This document shows, in pieces, positions 1-9,891 of a stretch of DNA of 44,360 bases; position 1 is the first letter of the stretch; the number at the start of each line of letters is the position of its first letter. Source of the stretch: Treponema sp. (lineage in GTDB: Bacteria > Spirochaetota > Spirochaetia > Treponematales > Breznakiellaceae); contig JAIRSU010000124.1 in the NCBI GenBank assembly GCA_031255285.1, positions 1 to 44,360 on the forward strand, written 5' to 3'. The notes under the pieces are model-generated. The model ran no database searches. It saw only the letters and a program-made list of their open reading frames with translations, and was not told the origin of the DNA. Position numbers and translations under genes: made by a program.

Positions 1-136
1 TACCACAGGTGAATCAGGCTTATTCCGTGCAGTTTGTCTACAATGGCAATGCGAGAGATTCAACTCACCTTTTAAAGCAGAGGGCTGGACGGCGGATACA
101 ATAAATTTATCCACCGCTCCCTCATTTTTGAAATTT

Positions 137-625
137 TTAGAACCAGTAACGGAAGCCTAAAGCGCCGTTAAAGAAAGAGGCATGTGGGAAATGCACGTCA
201 GGTAGTACTTGGATTCCCAACTGGGGCGCAATCTCTAAAAAGATTTCGCCATGTCCAAGGAATTGCCATGAGAGACCTATTGGTAAACGGGCACCCGCCG
301 CAAATCCAAGCTTGTCGGAGAATCCCCATAGGCCGGCGTAGCCGCCAAGCCCAAGATACCATCCCAAGTTAATACTCGAGACGAGAGTACTGTCGATGAT
401 GTAATAGTCGCCGGTTACCCCAAGCCCAAAAGAACTATCCCAGATGCCTAGTCTAACCGTCCAATACACAGGCAAAGACGGTACTTTGAGTGATAGTGCG
501 CCGTTGTATTCACCAACACCGCCACCGAACACAACGCCGAGTCCCAATCCGCTCGGATGATCCGCAAATACACTACCTGTCGCTAACGCCAATCCGATAG
601 CGCACACCGCTAAAAATTTCTTCAT
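137..625 (-). CDS. small secreted / outer-membrane beta-barrel-like protein
   Basis: Signal peptide MKKFLAVCAIGLALATGSVFA, glycine-rich alternating strands, C-terminal FRYWF aromatic end typical of OM barrels. Confidence 0.6.
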   Translation of the reverse strand: MKKFLAVCAIGLALATGSVFADHPSGLGLGVVFGGGVGEYNGALSLKVPSLPVYWTVRLGIWDSSFGLGVTGDYYIIDSTLVSSINLGWYLGLGGYAGLWGFSDKLGFAAGARLPIGLSWQFLGHGEIFLEIAPQLGIQVLPDVHFPHASFFNGALGFRYWF

Positions 626-790
626 AAAACCCTCCTTGGTTTAGAAATTTCTGAAAAGAGCCGTTAAAAGCCCGCTCTCTTTTAACTCATTTTATAGAAA
701 ATCACTTTTTTAGTCAAGAAGCATAAGCCGCTCGCATATAGATACGATTGCGGCTCAAACATATATCTGAATGATTCAAACAAAGTGCGC

Positions 791-1598
791 TTATGACAGC
801 AACATTTCATCGTTTGTAAGTTCTTGTTTTTTTATGTTTCGGAATCGCTGAACCACTTCTGACGGGGTCAGTTTCGCCTTTTCCTGCTCATTCACATCCA
901 GAATAATTTCACCTGCGTCCATCATAAGGAGGCGGTCGCCGTATTCAAGAGCTTGCGCCATGTTATGCGTAATCATCATCACAGTGAGATCATATTCCTC
1001 GGCGAAACGGAGGGTGAGGCGCATGATGATTTCCGCGTTGCGCGGGTCCAGCGCGGCAGTATGCTCGTCGAGCAGGAGAAGGCTGGGGCGAGATGTTACC
1101 GTCATAAGCAAGGTAAGCGCTTGTCGTTGCCCACCTGAAAAAAGCTCCACGTTATCCATGAGACGGTCTTCAAGTCCCATGTCAAGCGCACGTAATTCCT
1201 CTCTAAAGGTTTCTTTCACCTGTTTGTTGAGACTGATTTTCAGTCCTTTGTACCCCTTCTTGCGGCAAAGAAGCATATTATCAGCTAGACTCATTTTACC
1301 CGCGGTGCCGAGCAGGGGGTTTTGGAATATCCTACCGATATAACGGGCGCGGCGGTATTCAGCAGAACGAGTAATATCTCGTTCCATGCCGTCTCTCTCA
1401 TCAAAAAGCGATATCCGTCCAGAAGTCGGCAGGTAGGTTCCCGCAATCGCATTGAAAAGAGTCGTCTTACCCGCCCCATTAGAGCCAATTACTGTGATAA
1501 AATCCCCGCGATTCACCGTGAGGTTCATGTTTTTAAGCGCGTAATTCTCGTCAGGTGTACCCACTGCGAAAACTATGCTGAGATTTTCTACTTTTATC
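791..1598 (-). CDS. ABC transporter ATP-binding protein (COG1101-like)
   Basis: Walker A GSNGAGKTT, signature LFSGGQRQALTL, Walker B LLLLDEHTAALDP; start placed at MIKVENLSIVF behind AAGGAAAAT. No permease adjacent. Confidence 0.85.
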
Positions 1599-1635
1599 AT
1601 GCTTATTTTCCTTTTTATTAGATAACTGCACTTCA

Positions 1636-1798
1636 CTAAGACTTTGAGCTTTCATAGAGTCCGACTATCGCCTTTAAGATCAGCTCTTTTGCATCCAACA
1701 TGTAAGCGTATCCGTACGCCCCATAGTCCAATGATAGTGATGGTTTTCCACTTGAGTACGCTGATGTCGCAATCTTTTTCATAATATGTGATGCCCAT
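1636..1798 (-). pseudogene. ilvC: truncated, frameshifted ketol-acid reductoisomerase remnant
   Basis: MGITYYEKDCDISVLKWKTITIIG then, after one extra C, YGAYGYAYMLDAKELILKAIVGLYESSKS*; matches the IlvC N-terminus ([31 protein letters not shown]...VGL.EGSKS); lies directly after ilvN. Confidence 0.75.
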
Positions 1799-1870
1799 GT
1801 TTACCCTTTTCTGCTTATAACGCCCGCGATTCAAAGGTTTTCGCGTTTAACCCTCATGTCTTGCCTCAAT

Positions 1871-2410
1871 TTATATTCGTTCCTGTCCAACTCTACTGTC
1901 GTTATCTAGCATGGACGCACCGCGTTCAAGAGCCACTATTCCGGTACGAGCGACTTCCAGAATACCATGAGTACGGAGCAAAAGAAGCAAACTGTTCAAT
2001 TTCCCTCTACCACCAGTTGCTTCAAGGGTGACGGTTTCAGGAGCGACATCTATGATGTTTGCACGAAATACGCCTGCAATTTGTATGATTGCCAGCCGAC
2101 TCTGTTCGTCGGCGCTCACCTTGACAAGCATGATTTCACGACGTACACAATCGTCCATGTCGAGTTCCCTCACTGCAATTACGTCGACCAATTTGCTCAA
2201 CTGTTTGATGATTTGCTCTACTATCGCGTCATTCCCTTTAACCGTTATAGTCATACGAGAGATCGCCGCATCATTAGTTTCTCCAACTGTGAGACTATCT
2301 ATATTAAACCCACGTCTACTAAACAAGCCGGACACACGGCTCAACGTTCCTGCGTGGTTTTCCACCAGCGCGGATACGATGTGATCTTTTTTTGTTCCTT
2401 TATTTCCCAT
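1871..2410 (-). CDS. ilvN: acetolactate synthase small (regulatory) subunit
   Basis: ACT domain HIVSALVENHAGTLSRVSGLFSRRGFNIDSLTVGET plus the C-terminal domain of IlvN/IlvH. Confidence 0.92.
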   Translation of the reverse strand: MGNKGTKKDHIVSALVENHAGTLSRVSGLFSRRGFNIDSLTVGETNDAAISRMTITVKGNDAIVEQIIKQLSKLVDVIAVRELDMDDCVRREIMLVKVSADEQSRLAIIQIAGVFRANIIDVAPETVTLEATGGRGKLNSLLLLLRTHGILEVARTGIVALERGASMLDNDSRVGQERI

Positions 2411-2685
2411 TTACACTTCTAATCTAACAAATTTATCGAAAGGTTACAAGAGTTCCTAGTAAACACTCAGAATGAAGATGCCATAACGGGGTACGGTGAT
2501 TCCGCAAGTCCAACTTAGATAAAGCCCACTTTGGAAGCTGTCAAACAAGTCTTATCTGCCCATGAGTCTAATCTATAAGAAATTAGTCCGTCTCATTAAT
2601 AGACGTAGGATAAAAAGTCAGCCATGTGCAATACTACCCCTATAAGGAAATTGTACTCTATCTCCCCATCAGCTTATCGAAGGAC

Positions 2686-3531
2686 TTACAGCTGACGCGG
2701 TGAGGGGATAAGGTGTTGGTCTTGAGCAAACAGACGTGATAAGTTCGCTTCTTCACCTTGAGATAGCTCCGATGGGAGAACGGCCGGTATGCATGGGTTC
2801 GGGGGTAGGAGGAAGTTCGCGTCCAGAAACACACGGAACATATGTGCATAAGCCTCATTTTCTAAATTCGTATGTAAATAGATGCCGTTTCGTTTCCATA
2901 TACATCCTTTCATTGATAACGATTTCGCTATTTTTGGAGATATTCTCCGTGCATCCACAGTATTTCTCTCCGTAATGAGGTTATAAACTGCACGGGTCGC
3001 ACCTGCAAGTATGACTGGCGCGATTGTATCAGAAGGAGGTATCTTTTCCGCTACAGCTCGTCCTTGTTCTGTTATAACCAAAACCACAGGCCCGAGCAAC
3101 CATGGTAGAACAGGCGTAAGTAAAGGAGTCGATGGACAGACGCAGAAAGGTCGCCATAGAGTGACGGTCCCAATAGTCATTTCAGATGGCGAAAAAAACG
3201 CAGGATCCGGAATGTCTTCGCTTTGCTTTAGAATGTCCGCATATTCTAGTGCCATGTTCATTCGAGACTGGTCGGAAAAGACACGAAAGCCAATGCCATC
3301 CGGGAACAACGCGGACAGGGCTCTGATGAATCGCCTTTCCGCAAACGTGGGGTATGGCGCGAAAAGTCCACGTTCAGCAATATTTTTCAGTTCGCGGACG
3401 ACGTTCCGGGGAGTGTGTCCTAGTACCGCACATCCTCCTGCTTGCCATAAGTCAACGAGTCGTCTTCCATTTTCTGTGTAGAGTCTATATCCTCGCGCTC
3501 GCCTGATGTTTGGTATGTCCTGTTCTGTCAC
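2686..3531 (-). CDS. class-III aminotransferase-like protein, apparently non-catalytic
   Basis: N-terminal RARGYRLYTENGRRLVDLWQAGGCAVLGHTPRNVVREL resembles PLP class III aminotransferases; 281 aa, no recognisable PLP-lysine motif. Confidence 0.5.
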   Translation of the reverse strand: MTEQDIPNIRRARGYRLYTENGRRLVDLWQAGGCAVLGHTPRNVVRELKNIAERGLFAPYPTFAERRFIRALSALFPDGIGFRVFSDQSRMNMALEYADILKQSEDIPDPAFFSPSEMTIGTVTLWRPFCVCPSTPLLTPVLPWLLGPVVLVITEQGRAVAEKIPPSDTIAPVILAGATRAVYNLITERNTVDARRISPKIAKSLSMKGCIWKRNGIYLHTNLENEAYAHMFRVFLDANFLLPPNPCIPAVLPSELSQGEEANLSRLFAQDQHLIPSPRQL

Positions 3532-3681
3532 ATCACACCTATTACCTTATCTACCGCCTTTCGACGGACTTCTTCCATCGTGATTTCCATATTTCTCTGC
3601 TTAGACTTTCTATCACAGGCACCTCTCTTCCGAAAAGTAAATGGCACTATCTACTAGAGTAATATACCCAGCAGGACTATC

Positions 3682-5430
3682 TTATACCTCTTCTTCCTGC
3701 AACGATTTTCTGGGCAAATAACGACATAGGGTATAAAGAAGTTCGTTGAAGTTCAGCGGTTTTCCAAGATGGCAGTTCATACCAGCGGCTATACATTGTT
3801 CAATATCCTCCCGAAATACATTGGCTGTCATAGCAATAATAGGTATTATTTTGGCCTTCTGTACACCCACAGCTCTAATAAGGCGAGTTGCCTCATAACC
3901 TCCCATCTCAGGCATCTGTATATCCATCAGTATAAGGTCATAGCTTTCTGGCGCACTGGAAAATTTTTCAAAAGCCTCCTTGCCGTTCTTAACCTCGTCT
4001 ATAATGGCGCAGGTTGGTTCCAGAATAGAAATTACAATCTCACGGTTTATGTCTATGTCTTCGGCAAGAAGTATCCTATAACCTTCAAGACAAGCAGTTA
4101 TGTCTGTGGATGTCCATATGTTTTCGGGAAGAGTTTCAGTTTTAGCGATTTCATTTGTCTCTTTACCCACATGGATGGTGAAAATAAAAGATGAGCCTTT
4201 CCCCAGTTCTGATTCTACTCGTATCTTTCCATCCATAAGTTCCACAATGCGTTTTGATATCACCAGCCCCAACCCGGTGCCACCGTACTTCCGGGAGATG
4301 CTATTGTCTGCCTGTTCAAATGAATGGAACAGTTTCACCTTCTGTTCAGGAGAGATGCCTATGCCCGTATCGGTAACAATAATCTCTATGATATAACCAC
4401 TGTCGTCTTCAGAAGACAGTTTCGCACTGATAGTAATACTCCCGCCTTCAGGTGTAAATTTTATCGCATTGGAAAGGAGGTTCGTAATCACCTGGGCGAG
4501 ACGTTGTTCATCGGAAACGATAACCGAAGGAATAGCCGGATCAATGATAACATCAAGGACCGTTTCCTTTTCTTCCACTTTGAAACTCAGCACATTGATA
4601 ACATTATTAAGCATGGCGATAAAGTTGAACGCCGTTACCGATAGTTCAAACTTATCTGCCTCAATTTTGGACATATCAAGGATATCGTTGATAACATTAA
4701 GGAGATGGGTTGATGCACCTTTGATTCTATTCAGGCAGTAATCTTTTTTCTCAATGCCGGGATCGGCACTGCCTATATTCACCATACCGATGATCGCATT
4801 AAGAGGTGTACGTATCTCGTGGCTCATATTAGCGAGGAAATTTGACTTAGCCTTACTGGCTTCTTCGGCCCGTTTAATGGAATTTTGAATTTCCGTGGTA
4901 TCGTGGAGGATCATGAGAGCGCCTTCCATCTTACCAGCATCGTCAAACATGGGGGTAAAGAGTACTTCGTAGTTCCGCTCCTTTCCTTTACCATTCATGG
5001 CAAATTTCTCTTCGAGTATCTGCGACTTCCCAGTAAGGACAGAATCTTCAAATATTGAAGACAGTTCTTCAAGTTTTTCTTCAGGAACGAAGCGACTGAA
5101 AACTTCTTTGAAATGACGACCAACCACCAGTCCCACGTGCTTAATGCCGGTGACCCGGAGAAAAATATCGGCACAGTAGAGGATGCAGATATTTTCATCA
5201 AAAACAATAAGACTGTCAGGATTGTACTGGAGAATAAGACTCATGGTATGATCCTGCCTGAGCCGTTCATTCCTGAGAATAGCGGTTACACTTTCTCGAG
5301 CTGAAGAAGCAACCTTGATCCGTTCCACACTATTCTGTAAAAAAGCCACTTGGCGGGTAAGGCGCTTTACTTCTTTGTGCAGATACGCTAGTTCTTCCGC
5401 TTCAGAACTAAAAATTCTTTCCTCGGCCAT
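3682..5430 (-). CDS. hybrid sensor histidine kinase (PAS-HisKA-HATPase-REC)
   Basis: NFLANMSHEIRTPLNAIIGM H-box, TGIGISPEQ/GGTGLGLVISKRIVELMDG, receiver YDLILMDIQMPEMGGYEATRLIR; no TM segments evident. Confidence 0.92.
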   Translation of the reverse strand: MAEERIFSSEAEELAYLHKEVKRLTRQVAFLQNSVERIKVASSARESVTAILRNERLRQDHTMSLILQYNPDSLIVFDENICILYCADIFLRVTGIKHVGLVVGRHFKEVFSRFVPEEKLEELSSIFEDSVLTGKSQILEEKFAMNGKGKERNYEVLFTPMFDDAGKMEGALMILHDTTEIQNSIKRAEEASKAKSNFLANMSHEIRTPLNAIIGMVNIGSADPGIEKKDYCLNRIKGASTHLLNVINDILDMSKIEADKFELSVTAFNFIAMLNNVINVLSFKVEEKETVLDVIIDPAIPSVIVSDEQRLAQVITNLLSNAIKFTPEGGSITISAKLSSEDDSGYIIEIIVTDTGIGISPEQKVKLFHSFEQADNSISRKYGGTGLGLVISKRIVELMDGKIRVESELGKGSSFIFTIHVGKETNEIAKTETLPENIWTSTDITACLEGYRILLAEDIDINREIVISILEPTCAIIDEVKNGKEAFEKFSSAPESYDLILMDIQMPEMGGYEATRLIRAVGVQKAKIIPIIAMTANVFREDIEQCIAAGMNCHLGKPLNFNELLYTLCRYLPRKSLQEEEV

Positions 5431-5439
5431 ACTTATCTT

Positions 5440-6603
5440 TTATAGAAGACAGGCAATAAATGTACAGTTATGAAAACGATTCATGGCATTTCCTTCTTCG
5501 GTATACACAGGACAGATTTCACCGCCTGAATAGGCGAATATATAACCACCTGAAAAATCTATCAGAGTATCCCGTATCTTATCCATTTCATCGGTACTAA
5601 AGGCATCCAGAGCAAGATAGCGAGTCAGGCAGGAAAACATGAGGAGACAAGAACTGCCATCATTTTTCTTTTGAAGAATCTGTTTCAAGGTTTCACTCGT
5701 AGTTCGTATTACATCAGAGTAATCTATACCACCCACTGACAAGGTTGCATTCTCCGGTATATTGCCGCCACATGCCGCATAGCCTTCCTCGCTGAGGAGG
5801 TAAATAGAACGAGCGATTGGTTTTGTACCATCGTTATAGTCAATTACAAAAGGGAAAGTCGATACTGCCCATGCACCGTCTCTTTTCTGTATACCGATGC
5901 TTTGAAGATAATCACAGACAGACATATTGTTTACTTCCATAAGAATGTTATCTTTTGCCTTGGTAATAACCCCTCGCTGTTTTTGTATCTTGTCTTCTGC
6001 GAAGGAGGTTACAAAAAAAGAAGGGGACAGATCGCCGTAGAGGAGCGCGAATACAACACGAGTTTTGCTGGTATCTCCATTATAAATAGCCTGATTAAGG
6101 CTAAAATCTGCCGATGAATCTATGGCGAGAGAACCGAAAAGGGGAGTACCTTCAGAGGCTTTGTCGAGACTCATGGCAATGATTTCACCACCCAGGTTAT
6201 TTATGTATGGTACAAAAGGAATTATCATGGACGGCCGACCGGAATGCTTCGCACAAGCTTCCCGATAAGCGTTAAAGATAAGACCGTCTACTTCTCTGTC
6301 AATGATGTCTACCGCACCGGTGATAAAATCTATGTCATCGCTGGTGAGAACCAGAAAGCCAAGCATCATTTCACCCACTGTGCCAGGTACCACCGTTCCA
6401 GCAGTGGTCATACCGATTACATCAAAGGGCATGGCCGCACAAATTGCCCGCACGACTCCAGAGTCGATAAAGTCAGTGTAGCAGGTAAGTATACCCAAAG
6501 AATTTTTGTACAGCCCTTTGATATCAATCTGTCCCAGAATCTCCGACATCGCCTCATCGGGATCATCAATTTCAAATGTAAAAGCTGTCATTGTTTTAAT
6601 CAT
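5440..6603 (-). CDS. FIST N/C domain sensor protein
   Basis: FIST-type sequence (IGMTTAGTVVPGTV..., GTPLFGSLAIDSSADF, LMFSCLTRYLAL, ...GGYIFAYSGGEICPV); start at MIKTMTAF behind AAGGAAAG; 10 nt upstream of the histidine kinase. Confidence 0.8.
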   Translation of the reverse strand: MIKTMTAFTFEIDDPDEAMSEILGQIDIKGLYKNSLGILTCYTDFIDSGVVRAICAAMPFDVIGMTTAGTVVPGTVGEMMLGFLVLTSDDIDFITGAVDIIDREVDGLIFNAYREACAKHSGRPSMIIPFVPYINNLGGEIIAMSLDKASEGTPLFGSLAIDSSADFSLNQAIYNGDTSKTRVVFALLYGDLSPSFFVTSFAEDKIQKQRGVITKAKDNILMEVNNMSVCDYLQSIGIQKRDGAWAVSTFPFVIDYNDGTKPIARSIYLLSEEGYAACGGNIPENATLSVGGIDYSDVIRTTSETLKQILQKKNDGSSCLLMFSCLTRYLALDAFSTDEMDKIRDTLIDFSGGYIFAYSGGEICPVYTEEGNAMNRFHNCTFIACLL

Positions 6604-6983
6604 AGTACTTTCCTTACAATTCCTGGGGATAGATTCATATGTCCGCAATGTGGGCGTTAAAACTCTCTGGCCATCTTATTCTAAAGAAATGTCATGGTGT
6701 ATCTCTCTTTTAGCAAATCATTATTTTTATTTCAATTATCTCAATCAGGAGACAATTTAGTAATTCATGTTACACAAAAACTCCATTATTCCCCTATATA
6801 TTAAAAGCAGACATTATTTCTATCATTTTCTTCAATTTAGCTGAATATTATAATAAACTATTTATAAAATATTGTCAATAATAAAAATTATTTTCCCATC
6901 CGCTTGTTACAGATCAAATCTTCCACTATTCATATATATATCTATTCACTCATTTGTCTTTAGTATGACCTATTCTATCACAT

Positions 6984-8306
6984 CTATCGGACTTGTCTGT
7001 TTATCACATTCCAATCGTTGAGAAGCCGGGCATTATTCGGCAGTTCCTTCAGTCCCGCTTCCAACAGATCACGAGCTTCGGTGTACAGACCCTCATTCCA
7101 GAAGGAAACGAATTGATTATGAATTTCTACGCCACGGTTATTCCTAAACGTTTGGAGATTTTGCTCCAGAAGCTTATTTCCACCGTACGCCGCGATGGCT
7201 TCTTCAGAAAACTTAATCGCCGCAAGCCAGCCTTTCTCTCTGGAAATGAAACCCGCCTCATTTACTAAAACCACATTTCGCATTTGAAATACTCGCTCTT
7301 CTCCTAACATGGCGACTGCCTCATGGTCATTGAGAAAAGTCAAAGCCATCTCTGCTTCGGCGGATGTCTTCAAGCCGTTCACAAGCTGGGAGAGCTCATG
7401 ATCAAGAAGCATCCCCTTTATTACACGGTAGTTCTCTGTAGGTAAGAAAGGCGCTCCTTTGTCAAGGATGGCTTTCGCATCGTACAGACGCTTCTTTGAA
7501 AGGAGGTCCACCACGAAATTATGCAAGCTCGCCGCGAAATCTTCTTTGGAGTCAACAAAGAAAGGCGAATCGGTCTTTTCAATGCGTTCCGAAAGCAGAG
7601 CGACGCGGTTTGTAATGAGAGGCAGGGCATCGCCGAAACGCTTCTGCTTCTGAAGAAAAGAAATACGATTCGTAAGAATAAGGGAAACGAGCTCCAGTTG
7701 GCTCATCGCTGAACGGTCCCTATAGTTTTTCGAGTCTACATAAGCGAAGCCTGTAACTCGCCCGAAACCATCGCTGAATTGCTTCTGAGTTCCTGGGTCA
7801 AAACCATATTCATTGGTCGTCTCTACATCTATTTTCTGGATGTCGCTGTCGCCGCGGATATTCACCGTTACAAAGGCATGGTCGTGGGTCATGACGCCCT
7901 GAATGTCGAGTCCTACCGAAACGCCCAGAATCAGGTAGAATACAGCTGAGGAAACGCAGTTGAACGTTCCTTTGTCAAGGAGAACGTCAATCCGTGTCTG
8001 ATTCAGACTGTACTGCCGTAGATAATTTCTGTGCATAAAACGTAGAACATATTCTCCGCGCCCTCTTGCGTCTATAGGTAAATCAGTGGCTGCTTGCAAT
8101 TTCATAACGGCATCAATCGTCTTTCGTCCATACGCGGTGGAATCGGCTCCGGATGCCCATAACGCCATATCACACAGGGTTTGCCACGTGTGAGGAGGCT
8201 GCTCTCTCGCATATCGCAGGGCGAGTCCGCTCGGATCAAGCTCAGGAATCTGTGCGTTCACTCTGACGCATAAAGCCATCAATAAAAAGAAAAGTTTCTT
8301 ATTCAT
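6984..8306 (-). CDS. secreted transglutaminase-like / TPR-like protein
   Basis: Signal peptide MNKKLFFLLMALCVRVNA; NCVSSAVFYLILG Cys region and THDHAFVTV His region as in transglutaminase-like folds; helical repeat C-terminus. Confidence 0.55.
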   Translation of the reverse strand: MNKKLFFLLMALCVRVNAQIPELDPSGLALRYAREQPPHTWQTLCDMALWASGADSTAYGRKTIDAVMKLQAATDLPIDARGRGEYVLRFMHRNYLRQYSLNQTRIDVLLDKGTFNCVSSAVFYLILGVSVGLDIQGVMTHDHAFVTVNIRGDSDIQKIDVETTNEYGFDPGTQKQFSDGFGRVTGFAYVDSKNYRDRSAMSQLELVSLILTNRISFLQKQKRFGDALPLITNRVALLSERIEKTDSPFFVDSKEDFAASLHNFVVDLLSKKRLYDAKAILDKGAPFLPTENYRVIKGMLLDHELSQLVNGLKTSAEAEMALTFLNDHEAVAMLGEERVFQMRNVVLVNEAGFISREKGWLAAIKFSEEAIAAYGGNKLLEQNLQTFRNNRGVEIHNQFVSFWNEGLYTEARDLLEAGLKELPNNARLLNDWNVINRQVR

Positions 8307-8360
8307 CGCCGTAAATATAACGTATCTTGTAAATATTTTCAATAAATTTTTATATCTATC

Positions 8361-8389
8361 TTGTAAGAAAATTAAAAATGATGTATTAT
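8361..8389 (+). promoter_or_regulatory. sigma70-type promoter for the HPt/HD-GYP pair
   Basis: TTGTAA-17 bp-TATTAT, 28 bp upstream of ATG with AAGGAGG RBS. Confidence 0.6.
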
Positions 8390-8417
8390 TTAGAGAATTT
8401 ATAGACAAGGAGGAACT

Positions 8418-8753
8418 ATGGCTGTTTTAATCAACCAAGAAGAAGGTTTGAAACGCGTGATGAATAACAAGAAGTTGTATATGAAACTTCTGAATAAATT
8501 CAGAACAGAGACAAATCTTGACGAGCTTAAGGAGTCTATCGTGGCGCACGATTACGAGAAGGCGCAAGTTTCTGCACATACGCTCAAAGGTATAAGCGGC
8601 AACTTATCTCTTACGGCTCTCTATGAGCAATCGGTGGCTATTGAAAGTCAGATCAAGAACCACAGCATTGACGAAAGTACCGTCACCGCTTTTACCGATT
8701 GCTTCGACGACACAATGAGAGCGATTGACGAGGTAATTGCAGTCAATGGGTAA
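8418..8753 (+). CDS. HPt domain protein
   Basis: 111 aa; AHTLKGISGNLS phospho-His motif; overlaps next gene (ATGGGTAA). Confidence 0.85.
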   Translation: MAVLINQEEGLKRVMNNKKLYMKLLNKFRTETNLDELKESIVAHDYEKAQVSAHTLKGISGNLSLTALYEQSVAIESQIKNHSIDESTVTAFTDCFDDTMRAIDEVIAVNG

Positions 8754-9810
8754 CGAAAATATATCAACCGTTCTTGTTGTCGATGATGTTGATGTCAATG
8801 TGATGATACTCGAAGAGATCCTTCAGACTGATTATAATATTATCAGTGCAAGTAACGGAAAGGAAGCTCTCGAATTGCTATGGAGCAGAGAGACTCTTCC
8901 TAAAATCGTCCTGCTTGATGTCAATATGCCTGAAATGAATGGTTTCGAGACTATAAAAAGGATAAAGGATGACCCGAAACTTCGACGTATTCCCGTCATC
9001 TTCATTACGACGTTGGACGAAGAAAGCAGAGCGCTTGCGGCGGGTGCCGTCGATTTTATATCGAAACCCTTCAAAGAAGACGTGGTAAAACTGAGGGTAA
9101 AAAATCAGATAGAGCTGAAGAATTACAGTGACAGTCTCGAAGAAATGGTTGCCGAGAAGACCAAGGAGATTACTACGTCTCTCGATGCTATGCTCGAGGC
9201 AATGGCGAATATCATCGAATACCGTAACCTCGAATCCGGTAGTCACGTCAAGCGGGTACAACTTTACTCAAAAGTTTTGATTGATCACATCATGAATAGG
9301 TCTTCGCACTACCCCGAATATGCCTACCAGCTTATGCTTCTTGAACCGGAAATCATCGTGAAATCCGTTGCCCTTCACGACGTGGGGAAAATAGGCATAC
9401 CGGATAAAATCCTATTAAAACCGGGCAGGCTCGACCCCGGAGAATTCGACATCATGAAGACGCACACAACTATCGGCAAGAAAATAGTTGAATCCATCTT
9501 GATCGATAAGAAAACCATCCATCTTCAGCATTATCGGGACATTGCCTATTGCCACCACGAACGATTTGACGGTAAAGGTTATCCACGCGGTATAAATGGT
9601 TACGACATACCACTTGTCGCTCGTGTTACTTCAATCGCTGATGTTTACGACGCGCTGGTCTGCGCCCGTGTCTACAAAGCCGCCTTTTCCTTTGATGATG
9701 CCGTAAAAATCATAATGGACGGGAGCGGCACGCAATTTGATGCTCAACTCTGCAAAGCAATGTTTGAGATTCAAGACAAGTTCAGAGCTATTGCTGAAGA
9801 GCACAAATAG
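8746..9810 (+). CDS. response regulator with HD-GYP output domain
   Basis: REC (VLLDVNMPEMNGFETIKRI) plus HD (VALHDVGKIGIPDKIL) and HHERFDGKGYPRG. Confidence 0.95.
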   Translation: MGNENISTVLVVDDVDVNVMILEEILQTDYNIISASNGKEALELLWSRETLPKIVLLDVNMPEMNGFETIKRIKDDPKLRRIPVIFITTLDEESRALAAGAVDFISKPFKEDVVKLRVKNQIELKNYSDSLEEMVAEKTKEITTSLDAMLEAMANIIEYRNLESGSHVKRVQLYSKVLIDHIMNRSSHYPEYAYQLMLLEPEIIVKSVALHDVGKIGIPDKILLKPGRLDPGEFDIMKTHTTIGKKIVESILIDKKTIHLQHYRDIAYCHHERFDGKGYPRGINGYDIPLVARVTSIADVYDALVCARVYKAAFSFDDAVKIIMDGSGTQFDAQLCKAMFEIQDKFRAIAEEHK

Positions 9811-9847
9811 GGAAAAGGATATTCTTTTTTTGACGCAGGAGGGGGGG

Positions 9848-9863
9848 AAGGGATGATTCCCTT
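9848..9863. terminator. possible small hairpin between convergent genes
   Basis: AAGGGA-TGAT-TCCCTT; weak, no clear U-run. Confidence 0.25.
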
Positions 9864-9891
9864 ACTCCCTGTATATTTTCTTATCTAGCCC

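Noticed and set aside
2411-2680. Possible ilvB remnant upstream of ilvN
   Set aside because: Read all frames; no recognisable IlvB motif.
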